From Saccopteryx bilineata (Eukaryota > Chordata > Mammalia > Chiroptera > Emballonuridae): 64,000 nucleotides of DNA. Below are positions 1-11,093 of the stretch, one piece after another. The notes under the pieces were generated by a model that saw nothing but the letters and a program-made list of their open reading frames with translations, did no database searches and was not told the origin of the DNA. A program made the translations under genes and the position numbers. The stretch spans positions 273,558,482-273,622,481 of the forward strand of contig NC_089490.1 of assembly GCF_036850765.1 (NCBI RefSeq). Reading direction: 5' to 3'. Each line of letters begins with the position of its first letter. The first letter of the stretch is position 1.

Positions 1-932
1 TTTTGGGCTCATTCTTTAGTGTGTGTTTTCTCTTCTTTACTTCCTCCTTTTCAACCCTCCCTTTCAATCAGTCTCATCTACTTCTGCATGCTTCTTGTTT
101 CTCACATCTCATTTTCCTACAACATGATGGTATCACTTACCTCACTAAGATTGTTCAAGATAAGAACATTTCATAGATCAACAACTAAAGCAGACGAAGA
201 TGGCAAAACCAGAAACCATTACCATCAGTGATTAAGACCAAATTTTAATGGAGTTGAAAACATGCTTTATTAGGTTTTCTTAGTGTGATTTTTTTCATAG
301 ATAAGATCCTTCACTTGCTTGTGTGTACATAGGCAGTTGGCGCTGCCAAACATTTTAGGACAGTTGAAACCCTACCTCATAAGGATGAAGTTATTTCAAT
401 ATTTAAATGCATTACCTTTGCATCAGAGCTATCACTGGTCACTTTCCCATTAATTAATAAATAATAGTATCCTTTCACTACGTGAACATTTTTAGAGGTT
501 TGCTTTTTATGTTTTTAATGCTAGTTCTTTATACATGATTGAAACTGTAGCTATAATGCCTCAATCTGCAACATTTCTCACTCCTTGACTCTGCAACTAG
601 AGACTCTGAGTGTCCCCCAATCATGGTTTGGGGATGTCAAGTTAAAACACTGCTTCTAGGGGATGTCTTTACTCCCTTCAGCCTGAAGTCCTGCAGTAAT
701 TCTGCATCTAGCACACTTTACAAGAATGTGAAGTAATTGTCAATTAATTCGGAATCCAGCATTTTTGTTTGTTACTAGAAGAATTAAAAAGTATATCCAA
801 AACCAAACCCACTTTTGTTCTTACCTTTTTGACTTCCAAACCCCCAGTACTAACCACTTCATTGTCATCATTTTAGCTTCGTTTGCTTGGGGGCAGGATC
901 TAACTCTGTTTACTGATTTTAGTTTTCTTCAG
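1..932. other. Unique AT-rich sequence; possible intron end
   Basis: I see no recognisable repeat or gene here. The last ~20 bases form a pyrimidine-rich tract ending in TTTTCTTCAG, which looks like a splice acceptor for the exon candidate that begins at 933. If that exon is real, this stretch is the end of its upstream intron. Confidence 0.4.
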
Positions 933-1123
933 GATGTGACATCTGCACCAACAACAGTGATGACAACAGCACACTGGCGGGAGCTGGGAGTGCTGCAGCT
1001 TACCACCGGCCGCTCACATCACTTTCGGCAGACGGGAGGCATCGCTCTCTTCAGCTTCAAGCCGGTGATAATAACTCAGTCTCCTCAATGCATCGGACAC
1101 ATACAGGCTTCATCAAATCTTGA
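933..1123 (+). CDS. Candidate terminal coding exon, unidentified protein C-terminus
   Basis: An acceptor-like tract (TTTTCTTCAG, ending at 932) is followed by an open frame of 62 codons from 935 to a TGA at 1121-1123. The first two bases (GA) would complete a codon split by an intron. The predicted end starts CDICTNNSDDNST and finishes with HRTHTGFIKS. It is hydrophilic, rich in Ser, Asn and His, and has no membrane segment, so a cytoplasmic or extracellular tail is possible. The stretch carries about ten CpG dinucleotides in 200 bases, whereas the flanks have almost none; this favours a constrained exon over neutral DNA. A second frame, in phase with GAT at 933, is also open across it (DVTSAPTTV...), so the frame is not certain. 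I do not recognise the protein. Several AATAAA signals follow (about 1801 and 1985), compatible with a 3' UTR. Confidence 0.42.
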
Positions 1124-2640
1124 GAACACGGCTCTAAAAAAAAAAAAGACATTGTTATTTTCTTTAAAGCATTGCTATTTGTTACTAGTTTAGCTAATAC
1201 ATTTTAAATGGTTGATTCTCCATGGTCTTTCTAGGTTTGCTGATGACAGTTTGACCTTCAGTGAGGATGGCTCATCCATCATGCTTTGAACTATTCACTC
1301 TATTTTATGCTTATGTCATCTTTGCAACAAAACCTTTGTCCAAAGCCTTGTTTATGACTCATGAGGGAGTCTCAGTTTGTGTACCTCTGTACTTTGTGTG
1401 AGGCCCCAGTCCTGGAAGGGGGAGCACCAGTTCAGCACCTCTGAAATCAAGTGCAGATGGTCACCTAAAAATTTACCTATCATTTCTCATCATCTTATTG
1501 GGTATTGAAAATAATTTTATTGTATTTTAATATAAAACAATTACTATATTGTAACAGTGATTTTCTAATAGAAATCTGAGAAATTTCCTTAACATTGTAG
1601 AGATTTTCGTTTGTCCACATCAGTAGAGTAAAATTTACCTGAAATTTTTATGTGATGTAGTATAAAGCATGGCTTGTAAATATTGATCATTGAATATTCT
1701 AAAGAACTAGGCAAAAAAGATAATCCTTCAGGATTTAGCTGCTGAAATCTTTGTTGTCTTCTAGGAACAAAAATTAAAAGAGTCTAGTAATAGACAGATA
1801 AATAAAAAGAAGTCTTCACCAAATCTCTGATTAAAATAAAATTTAGTCACTCATTATATCCTTTAAAAAATGATTTCCTGATTTGGAAATGCAGTTTTCT
1901 GGAGGCTTGTCAGAGAAATTGGATGGCCCCAGAAAGGAGAGTGGCAATCAGTTGACAAGTCAGTCTTATCTGTTGCACTTTATAAATAAAATAAAACTGC
2001 TCTGGACTGCACCTCTAATTCTGCACTATGTGCTGGAAATGTGGATAGAAAATGTGCTTAGAGGGACATATACAATCTTGTAACACACGGAGGTGAGATG
2101 ATGTATAATTTTTAATTTTTTGTTAAATGTTTTTATATATAAATAGAATTATATGTAACAGATAATTACAGATATGGTTGATATAATATATTATATGGGA
2201 ATTGACCAATTTCTTATGTGAATTACTGGGGAGATTAGATTTTTCCCCAACATTCAATACTGTATAATCCCACAAAATATCTTTGGATGAGTCTTTTTTT
2301 AGTTGACTCATAAATATCTAGTTGTAGGTTTTAAAAGAAAGTGAGGAACAGATATTCACACAGAAGTTATAGATAACAGAAATGACAAATCAAAGAAAAT
2401 CAAGTATCATGCATTTTAGGAAGTCTTTCTAAATATAGTATCTTCTCTGAATTTCAAACAAATGGGAGATTTGGCTATCCAAGAGTGATACATGCTGGAG
2501 CACACTGAGGCAGGGACTTAGCATGGCTGATACCTTGCAGAAGGTGAGAGCTGAGCACACAAAGGAACAGAACATCCGGTGAAGGGGTCCTGACAAGGGG
2601 ATGGGCTCGGAATGAATGTAGTATTGAAAGTCCAATGTAG
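1124..2640. other. Unique sequence; possible 3' UTR and flank
   Basis: No repeat family was recognised. AATAAA hexamers near 1801 and 1985 could serve as polyadenylation signals if the exon ending at 1123 is real. Otherwise this is AT-rich intergenic DNA with only short, chance open frames. Confidence 0.3.
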
Positions 2641-3005
2641 ATTCTAGCTGATTGGCTCAGAGTAGAGCATTAGCCCAACATGTGGAAGTCCCACGTTCAA
2701 TTACTGGTCAGGGCACACAGGAGAAGTAATCATCTGTTTTTCCACCCCTCCTCCTCCTTTCTCTCTCACTCTCTCGCTTTCTCTTCCCCAACTACAGCCT
2801 TGGCTCATTTGAGCAGGTTGGCCTCAGGTGCTAAGGATGGCCTCACCTCAGGTGCCAAAATAGCTCAGTTGCCGAGCAACAGAGCAATGGCCCCAGATGG
2901 GCAGAGTATTGTCCCGTAGTTGGCTTGCAGGGTGGATTACTGTCGGGCCACATGCAGGAATCTGTTTCTTTCCTCCTCACCTCTCACTAAAAAAAAAAAA
3001 AAAAA
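2641..3005 (+). mobile_element. Bat tRNA-derived SINE (diverged, long form)
   Basis: A tRNA-like head (TGATTGGCTCAGAGTAGAGC, then TTCAATTACTGGTCAGGGCA) carries decayed A- and B-box positions. It is followed by the pyrimidine-rich linker and the body that ends 'CATGCAGGAATCTGTTTC', then a 17-A tail at about 2989-3005. Head, body and tail match the better preserved copies at 5184, 18696 and 31191. Divergence from those copies suggests an older insertion. The open frame inside it is incidental. Confidence 0.88.
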
Positions 3006-3525
3006 TGCCAATATAGCACAGAGAGTAAGGAAGAGTGAAACAAAATGAAATCAGGGAGCTGAATAGGGTTATGTCATCTGTGGCTTTGTTTCCCACAATA
3101 GGATGGGAGGGAGCAGATATGATTTGCCCAATATAAGAAATTCCCAATAATTCATGTAAATGCTTTACTCTCTAGAGGCAGAGCACAGATCTCTACTCTC
3201 TAACTTAACTGTGGTCTGAATTTAGTGACTAATTTACAAAGAGTACAGTATAGAAACAGTAAAAGAAAGACAGACACTTTCCCCATGCACAGGAACCCAA
3301 CACACAAGATCTCAACCAGGTGATCAAGGTCAAAACCAGCAGAGATAAGTCACATGGAAAGCATAGACCCCCTGATATGATGTGGTGAGATGAGTACTTT
3401 ACTCCTGTAGTCTAAAACTCTAAACTTACAACCCCAACTTAATCAGGAGGAAAACTTCAGACAAATCCCAATTGAGAGACATTCTATTAATACTTGACCA
3501 GACCTCATTAAAAAGATCAATGTAG

Positions 3526-3860
3526 GCCCTGGCTGGTGGCTCAGTGGACAGGGCATCAGGCTGGCATATGGACATCCTGGGTTCTATTCCTGGTCAGGGC
3601 AGAGGAAAAGTGACCATCAGCTTCTTTCTGCCTCCCTCTCCCCCATCTTTCCCTCTTCTCCTCCCACAACCAGATCAATTGGTTCAAGCATGGCCCTGGA
3701 CACTGAGGATGGCTCTATTAGTCCAAGGGTGTCAGCCTCAGGTGCTAAAAATAGCTTGGTACTCAAGCATTGGCCCCAGACAGGGCTGCTGGGTGGATCT
3801 CAGTCCAGGCACATGTGGGACTCTACTTTACTATCTCCCCACCTTTCACCTAAAAAAAAG
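3526..3860 (+). mobile_element. Bat tRNA-derived SINE (long form)
   Basis: Begins GGCCCTGGCTGGTGGCTCAG, continues with a B-box-like 'GGTTCTATTCC' and the shared pyrimidine-rich body, and ends with a short A-run near 3852-3860. It has several small deletions compared with the copy at 18696. No clear target-site duplication was found. Confidence 0.88.
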
Positions 3861-5183
3861 TGTCAAGGTTATCAAAAACACAGAATATCTGAGAATAAAC
3901 TAAAGAGATATGATGATGAACCATAATGGGTTGTGGTACCTGGGACAGAAACTTTGTCTTTACATTGAGGAGAAACAGGAAACATAAATGAAGTGTAGAG
4001 TTAATTTAATAATAATGTATTAATAGTTTATTATTAGTTGTGAAAATTTTATCATTTTAATGTAAATGTTAACAATAGGAGCAATTGGGTTCAGAGAATG
4101 TAAAAACTCTTTTTGTAAATATTTTGTAAATCTAAAATTATTATAAAAATTTAAGAAATGTTTAAAGAAAAAGTGATGGAAAGCCAGTGGGAGGTTTAAG
4201 AAACGAGAAATCCATGATCTGATCTTGCTGTCACCTGAGGAAGAGAGGTGACACTGAGAACATTTCAGAAGGCTTTTCCAGGTAAGAGGAGCCAGGGCCT
4301 TGGGCTCAGTAAGTGTCAAAAAGAGAACATATTTGTGATGTATTGGAGAGATAAAGACCTAGATAGGCCTTTGCAGTTTGGATGAGCAAACTCATCTTTT
4401 GCCAAGCACTTACAATTTCAGGGCCTGAGGGAAGAATTGGAAAAAAAAAAAAAAAGCCCATGTACTGTCTCTATAAATGTTTAGTTAATAAATCCATTTA
4501 GCAGCTTATTTAAAAATATATTCTACATCTTTTCATCTTGCCAGACATATCTTCATGAGAACCAGGAAAGCCAGGTTTCAATGCAGAATTCTCAGACTCA
4601 GGGGACTAAGGGTGGGGGTGGCGTCTGGCTCAATTAATGTCTCTTCCTGCCATGATGGCTACTGGCACAGGGAAGACCTTTTGCACACAGGTGTAGTTAT
4701 CCCAGACTACATGCCTAAGCTCAGACATCATCCCATCAGCCCTTAGTGACCCTTCTTGCTTAGAGGTACAGACTGCAGGGGTGACCCAGGAAGGGCTTAC
4801 ATGCAGATTTCAGAAGCAGAATTTGTCATTTGGCCGGAGATTCTGTGATCTTGCTTATGAGAGTAGCATCTAGAAGAGGAGTACATCCTCACCTCATGAG
4901 TAGACATGGAGCTGGATGAGGCTAGAGTGAAGTTAGCTGAAGGTAAAGTGCAGGGAGGGGCCCCTTTACCAGCAGTGCTGACTCAGATTGAAGGACAGAG
5001 GGCATGGTGCCTTCATTTAGAGAGATGGGGCGCACAGTGGGGGTTGGAGAGGAGATAGAACAAGGTTTCCTCTGCCCCTGTAACACTTGAGAAGCACAAA
5101 CTTCTCTTGAGGACCTGTGGTTTTAGACATAGTATTTTATTTTTATTGTTTTAGTTACCTTGTCTATTCAAAAAACAGCGTGA
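3861..5183. other. Unique sequence, no gene seen
   Basis: AT-rich to 4160 and then of mixed composition, with a 15-A run near 4441. Open frames here are short and have no recognisable domain. No repeat was identified with confidence. Confidence 0.3.
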
Positions 5184-5602
5184 AACTCTGGCTGGCTGAC
5201 TCAGCAGTAGAGCGTCAGCCCGGCGTGTGGAAGTCCTGGATTTGATTCCGGGCCAGGGCACACAGGAGAAGCGCCAATCTGCTTCTCCACCTTTCCCCCT
5301 CTCTCTTCTCTCTATCTCTCTCTTCTCCTCCTGCAGCCAAGGCTCTATGGAAGCAAAGTTGGCCTGGGCACTGAGGACGGCTCCATGGCATCCGCCTCAG
5401 GTGCTAGAATGGCTCCAGTTGCACTGGAACAACACCACAGATGGGCAGAGTATCACCCTCTATTGGGCATGCCAGGTGGATCCTGATCAGACACATGCAG
5501 GAGTCTGTCTGCCACCCCCCCACACACACATTTTCTCACTTTGGAAAAATACAAAGAAAACAATAACAACAACAACAAAAACCACACACACAAAAAAAAA
5601 AT
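5184..5602 (+). mobile_element. Bat tRNA-derived SINE with target-site duplication
   Basis: The element starts AACTCTGGCTGGCTGACTCA and contains the B-box-like 'GGATTTGATTCC', the pyrimidine tract and the full body. It ends in a complex A-rich tail with CAA and CA repeats. It is flanked by a 7-base duplication, AGCGTGA, at 5177-5183 and 5603-5609. This sets both ends and the plus orientation. Confidence 0.92.
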
Positions 5603-5609
5603 AGCGTGA

Positions 5610-6515
5610 TTTTTTTTTCTCACATAGTTAAATTGTGAGTTTGAAATAATTATCAGGGAATAGGCAGATATTTAAGTTGATTTTCTTTTCTGCTCAAAAG
5701 TTACAAGTTTCAAGTTATAAGATAACATACATACTGGATGCATTGTATAGCATAATGACCACAGTTATCACTGATGTGGTATATTTGAAAGTTGCTAAGA
5801 GAGTAAATCTAAAAAGTTCTTGTCGTGAGAAAGAATTTTATTTTCTTTTTATATTTTTATGAGATGATGGATGTCAACAAAACTTACTGTAGTCATCATT
5901 TCAGAATATATGGACGTCAAATCATTATGCTGTACACCTTACACTTATACAGTAATATTGTTTATATGTCAATTACATCTCAGCAAAACAGAGAAACGAG
6001 AAAAGATGACCTCCTTTCCTTAAAATATGTAAAAAAAAAAAAAAAAAGAAAGGCAGGAATAGGAAGGCCTTGAATGTTTTATATTTTCATGCACTGATTT
6101 CACACACGCAACAACAGGGGCCAGAAAACAAAACAAACCACAATGTGTGGAATATATGTGAAACACTAGTGCTTTTTTTTAGACTTAGTTAAATCTTTTA
6201 CCTTATGTGACTGTGGAAAAGTATTTTACAGTTTTTACTCTGCAAGTGTAAATTGATTAATGTAAAAGAATATGTGACCTGGTTGCTCAAGGGGAACTAT
6301 GAAGTAGTAACTCAGGATCCCAGATGAGAAGCCTCACAGTGGCTGTTGGTGGGCCCAAGAGCTCCAGGATAGGAAGTTCCTACCTGTGCTTCCTGTGGTC
6401 TCCACCCTGTGTCCTTGGGGGTCACCATTTTACAATTCTCATGTGGCATAGGGGGAGCAGGTGTTACTCCTAATTCAGTCATCCTCCCTGTCTTTCAAAC
6501 AAATCTTTTTTCCAG
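5610..6515. other. Unique AT-rich sequence
   Basis: No gene or repeat was recognised apart from an A-run near 6032-6047. The last bases (AAATCTTTTTTCCAG) form an acceptor-like tract in front of the weak exon candidate at 6516. Confidence 0.3.
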
Positions 6516-6616
6516 GGGCAAAGTATGTTTCTGATATTAAAGTGAAATTCGAGAGAATTGAGAAGGACTTGGATGCTCAGTTGCAAAAGCAAGTCCCTGA
6601 AAGAAAAATTCTCCAG
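6516..6616 (+). CDS. Weak exon candidate, coiled-coil-like peptide
   Basis: The 101-base stretch sits between TCTTTTTTCCAG and a GT at 6617 (CAG|GTTCAA, a poor donor). One frame is open throughout and begins AKYVSDIKVKFERIEKDLDA. It is charged and helix-prone, with a spacing of hydrophobic residues that would suit a short coiled coil. The reading frame meets TAG two codons past the donor. No neighbouring exon could be linked to it. The short length and weak donor make a chance match quite possible. Confidence 0.2.
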
Positions 6617-6684
6617 GTTCAATAGAAGTTTTTGAACACCTGAAATATATCATTTTGATACTTTCAGATAATTCATAAATAATT

Positions 6685-6830
6685 TAAACCTCCCGACAAC
6701 CAGTCACATTGTCATCATTATGGCCATTTCAATGAGGAGACAGAGAAGGTCATAAAATGGCTTCAAGATCACACAGTAAATGAATTTCAGGACGGTACAA
6801 AAGCTTAGATTTGTCAGACACAAAATGCAC
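6685..6830 (-). repeat. MIR-type ancient SINE fragment
   Basis: The plus strand reads as a degraded antisense MIR core: '...ATTATGGCCATTTCAATGAGGAGACAGAGAAGG...' followed by a decayed 'TCACACAGTAAATGAATTTCAGGA'-like segment. These match the familiar mammalian MIR phrases for 'gatgaggaaactgagg' and 'cacacagctagtaagtgg'. Ends are approximate. Confidence 0.6.
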
Positions 6831-9758
6831 ACTTTTAAAAGCTATACAGCCCTGCCCCCTCTCGCTGAAAGGGGATTCCTGGCTTGAAGATTTAGCTGTG
6901 GCTCTGGGCTTCTGTCAATTTAAATTTGACTTTGTTCTGGCTTCTAAAGCACTCAGACAGACACTTGCCAGATGGGCAATGTAGAAATAAAAGCAGAACT
7001 AGCTAAAAAACTGTGATAGGTCCCTTTGTGGAATAAGGACTGTAATCTTTTATTTATTAAGATGTTATGTTAAATATTTGAAGAGATCAACATTTAATTT
7101 TAAAAAATCTGTTGAGTTTGAAATGAGCTCATGGATTATGGATAACCAAGGAAATAACCTCACAACATCTACCATACCTTGTGGATGGAAAAGCTCTTTA
7201 CCTACTTGTTATAAAACTTTCTTTCCTAGAAATTAAGTGTAGTAAAGTGAGTACCATCACGTGTTCAGCTCTTCCATTGATTCAAGCCTGGATCTGACCT
7301 GAGAGGAATGTAAATAACTGCTACGCATCAGTCGCAAGAGTCCATGAAGCTTCTGGCCCTTGAGACCAAGCCACCATGGCACAAGCCCAAACCTTATAGT
7401 GCCGCCTGGTCACCTGAAGCAAAGGTAAGAGGCACAGAACAGAATCTGATGCTCTCCTTGATTGAATGTAGGTATAAAACAGACCTTCTTCTGGACTCTT
7501 TAAATTCTCAGGGGTTGTGGAGAGTGTTGGGTGAAGCATGGGACCAAGTGGTTGACTGGCTGAAGGCATGTGCATACTGGGATTACAATGATAATTGGTC
7601 TACTCACCTTACAATCTTGTGGGAAAATATATAATTTTCAAGTCTTGCAAGTATCGAGAGATGTTTTCAGAGATGTGGAGTTAGCCTGTCCTGTACCCTT
7701 GGTCAGGCTCTATACCTGTGGCCAGGAGCTTCCAGGAGCTTCCAGGAGCCTGCATGTCTGTCCCATTCTCTCAGATCTCCTGCCTGCCCTCAGTGTGTGT
7801 TGAGCCTACCATGAAGACCTACAGAAAAAATTCTTACAGATGAGTGAGTCACTGCTTGTTTCTGGATGCCAACAGCTGTTTCAAACTAACACAGTAGACA
7901 GCACCAGTCAAGAAGAATTTTGTAAAGAACTGTATCTAATTTCTTGATATTCACTTAAAATAGGGCCACCTCTTTCTTCAATGTTCTACTGAAGGGCAAC
8001 AGAGCATCCATCTTGCCTCTTTCTCAGGGGTGTATTTCTCTTTGAGATTCTGATTCCTTGGTTTCTTTAATACATCAGCTCTCTTGTGGTCTAGATTATA
8101 TTCATAACTTTGTAGATTAACAAACATCTTTTCCTCATTAAGGTGGAAGTCCTGAACTCCTTTCCACATTGTAAGTAGAAACTGAAGTCTAGCACTAATA
8201 TTAATTAATTGTTATGTCTGTAGCAGCACAGAGTACTGTGTCTAACACATAGTATAGACATTTGATAGATACTTGCTGAGTGATAAAGCAAGCAATGGAA
8301 AAAAGACATACCATGCATACATTGTCACTTAGTTCTTGTATTTGATTATTTACAAATTTAATATTAAATATGCTCAGATAGTTGTAAAAGTAAATGCCAG
8401 TATGATATACACATTGGACCTTTTAGCTTGTATTTAACAAAAGAACTCATTTTATATATTTTTTATTTAATTAATTGTGTTTAGATAGATTCTAGGGTCA
8501 CCCCAAATGCATCCGCCCTTCACCATATTCCTCTCAACACCTCCCTCATTTTTACCTTAATTCTGTACAAAAGATGAAGAAGATGTGAAATGAAATGGGA
8601 AATCTAATTGAGTTGAAAGTGTTGTAAAGGACGTCATGCAAAGCACTCTTATTACATAGAAGGATGTGTATACAATGACTCTTGTGGTACTTTCTAATCA
8701 GAAAACTCTATGAGGTTTTAAGACATCTAGACGTTCCAGCCACTGGTTCCCATGGAACAAGCTGTGAGAACAGGGTAGCAGGATCAATTCAGTTGCATGG
8801 TAGAAGAAGAAAAACTTACTTGCAAGCTGGATAGAATTATCTAATTTTTCATAAGCAGATGAAGACATATACTGTCAATACCACACAACTGGAATTCACT
8901 AAAATTCATTGTTCTGTTCACACTTTACAAGAATATTCCAAGATTTATTAATTTGTTTTGTACATATTGTAACAACATGAATCTAAATGGAAGTTACTTC
9001 GTATTAATGAAGCTGCCACGTGTGATATAGGCTTTCTTATGAAATTTGCTTTGTGATCAGTCTTAATTATGTTGTTTTCTCCTGGTGTTCACGTTTCTCT
9101 CCCCTTTATTTTGTCTCATGTGCCAGCTTCCAGAAATAATATATTTAATGTTAAAAGGGAGCACCAAAACATTTTAAATGTTAAAAAATACTTACTATGT
9201 AATGAGGGCAACAGAATACTTCTTAATTGTATTAAAACATAAGTTTTAAAGATAAAAAACACAAGAATAGTATTTACTAATGAATTATAACAAAAAAATC
9301 TGTTCTTCTGAATTCACCTATTAAATTTGCTCTCAAAGCCTCCACTGTTTTCATGGTTAAGGACATCTTAGATATCTTCTTTATCATGTGGAAAGTATTC
9401 ACAACCTATGTTTTATGTCAGAAATAATATAAAATACATTAAAATGCATCAATTTAAAGGAAATGTGTAAATTTAGCATAAAATATAGATGTTATGTTTT
9501 CTTGCCCTTTGGAGTGCCTGTGAATTCATGATGAAGGGAGACTGCAAAGTCTTCAGTCAAAGTAGCACTGGTCTTAGAGATAGACACTCGTGGTCAAATC
9601 TGAGCACTTCCACCGACTTGCTCCAGAACCATTTAATATTTTTCCCATGGTCACATCCTCCTTCCTCAGTGCTGTGAGAGTTAGGAGACACAACACGTGT
9701 AGGTACAGTTTGTGCATTGTTGTGCAACCTTGGACAAGTAATATTCAAATAAATTGTA
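6831..9758. other. Unique sequence, no gene seen
   Basis: Mostly AT-rich unique DNA. A three-copy 10-base tandem repeat lies at 7721-7750, a possible MIR or L2 tail fragment near 8205-8300, and a possible L1 tail remnant near 8455-8560. Open frames at 7321-7803 overlap on both strands, have no domain and are not supported as genes. Confidence 0.3.
7721..7750. repeat. Short tandem repeat, 3 x 10 bp
   Basis: Three direct copies of CCAGGAGCTT, the last ending in CCT, sit head to tail. The pattern is typical of replication slippage. Confidence 0.85.
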
Positions 9759-10080
9759 CCATATTTCCCTTCTATATGATACATCCTTTATTGAAAAATT
9801 TGGGGTCTAAAAACTGGATGCATCTTATACAGTGATTATAGTTTTTTTACTTGCATTTCCTGCTTTTTTGTACTTGTTTGTGTGCTCATTGTTGAAGACA
9901 GTGTTTCGTCATCAGACACAGATGAGGACAAGCTAATAGATGGGAGTTTTGACAGTGATGAGAAGTTGCATGAATTTTATGATGAATAAAACTTGAGTTT
10001 AATAACTTTATGTAATACATTTTTTTTTTCAAATTTTGGGCCCCAAAATTTAGGTGTGTCTTATACATGAGGAAATACTA
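9759..10080 (+). mobile_element. DNA transposon relic, possibly pogo/Tc1-like, with transposase tail
   Basis: The two ends are imperfect inverted repeats. The left end reads 'CCATATTTCCC...' with 'TATATGATACATCC' and later 'AAAAATTTGGGGTCTAAAA'. The right end, reverse-complemented, reads 'TAGTATTTCC', 'TGTATAAGACACACC' and 'AAATTTTGGGGCCCAAAA'. Between them, from about 9890 to a TAA at 9986-9988, an open frame encodes an acidic tail containing SSSDTDEDKLIDGSFDSDEK and ending EFYDE. Acidic C-termini of this kind occur in pogo/Tigger-type transposases. That family call is an inference, and the rest of the transposase is missing. A TA flanks the left end; the right flank is unclear. The element looks like a deletion derivative. 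Confidence 0.6.
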
Positions 10081-10824
10081 GAGAATGGTTGTTTCTTTTT
10101 AAAGAGACCTTTACTATTTGGCAGATATAAAATAAAGTAATTTTCTTTCACATCCCTTTGTTTGAACTTAATTTCATTGCAATAGAGGTTTCCAATTTGC
10201 TTCAGAGATAAGATGGAAATTAATGAATACACCCTTTGTAGCAAGACATGGAGAGCATCAGTGTTTGAATGCTTTGTTGATCTATGAACCCAGTGATGTC
10301 TATTCTCACTTTATTTCTTTATATATAATAAAATTTTGTCCTTGCTTCTATTGTAGGACCAAGCAGAAGAAGACACATAGGCATCTTTTACCAGTCACAC
10401 AAGATTCCATACTTCTAGTTAGTTGCTCAGCCTCTAATCAGGGACAACCTAAAGCCCCCACTTTTTCCCACTATGAAGATTGCCCACTTTCCTGCTTGGC
10501 TCAGAGTCTTAGCAAATGCAAGTCATGGTAGCTGACTCTCTTGCCATAGCAAGCTCTGAGCAAATGGCCTTTGCTTATTCTTATGTATTGGTTTTCATTA
10601 TTTTCTTAACTTCATAGAAAAGGATTTTGGGCTTTGATTCCTTATATTTGTGGAATGGCAACGGTATATCTTCTCTTGCCTGAATTCTGCAACAGTGAAA
10701 GTAGAAACAGGCTTTGTCCAGTGGGATGGTCCCAAAGGACTACTGTGTGTCCATGCCTTTCTCTCTGCCCTGGAAAATTAATCACTTGTTGCTTCAAAGT
10801 ATCCTAAAAGACACATACACACAC
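10081..10824. other. Unique sequence, no gene seen
   Basis: AT-rich DNA with no recognised repeat. Short open frames on both strands have no domain signatures. Confidence 0.3.
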
Positions 10825-11093
10825 CTCCCCAATTATTCCCATGAATAGTTGACTAGCTCCATTGAGGGTTTCTCCTCCTATGGTTAGTGTGACATTGGCA
10901 CAAACACAAACTGTGGTGCAATCATGCAGAGAAGCTTTTGGTCCTTCTCTTAACTTGTCTCGCAAGATTAGAACACAGTAGTCACATGATGTGTTATTAT
11001 GGGATCCAGGAAGATTGCAGCCATCTATAACCAGAGTTGGATCACCACAATGCTCCTTGGACAGAGAAACAAGAGCGTCTGAGTCCAAAACAC
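10825..11093 (-). CDS. Weak exon candidate, Cys-rich extracellular-like peptide
   Basis: On the minus strand, TATATGTGTAG precedes 11093 and GAG|GTGTGT lies at the other end (10825/10824), giving a 269-base interval with plausible splice borders. After two split-codon bases, 89 codons are open. The peptide includes SLSKEHCGDPTLVIDG, GSHNNTSCDYC and CANVTLTIGGETLNGASQ. It has six cysteines and two N-glycosylation sequons (NNTS, NVTL), as expected of a secreted or membrane ectodomain. I do not recognise the family. The acceptor's pyrimidine tract is weak, CpG is not enriched, and open stretches of this length arise by chance several times in 64 kb, so this stays speculative. It lies on the opposite strand to the other two exon candidates. 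Confidence 0.2.

Noticed and set aside
765..1193. Long 142-codon frame read through the acceptor at 932
   Set aside because: It would need translation of the intron-like AT-rich stretch before 932. The shorter frame starting after the acceptor fits exon structure better, though the frame choice is not certain.
5227..5604. 125-codon open frame, plus strand
   Set aside because: Entirely inside the SINE at 5184-5602; similar frames recur in the other SINE copies.
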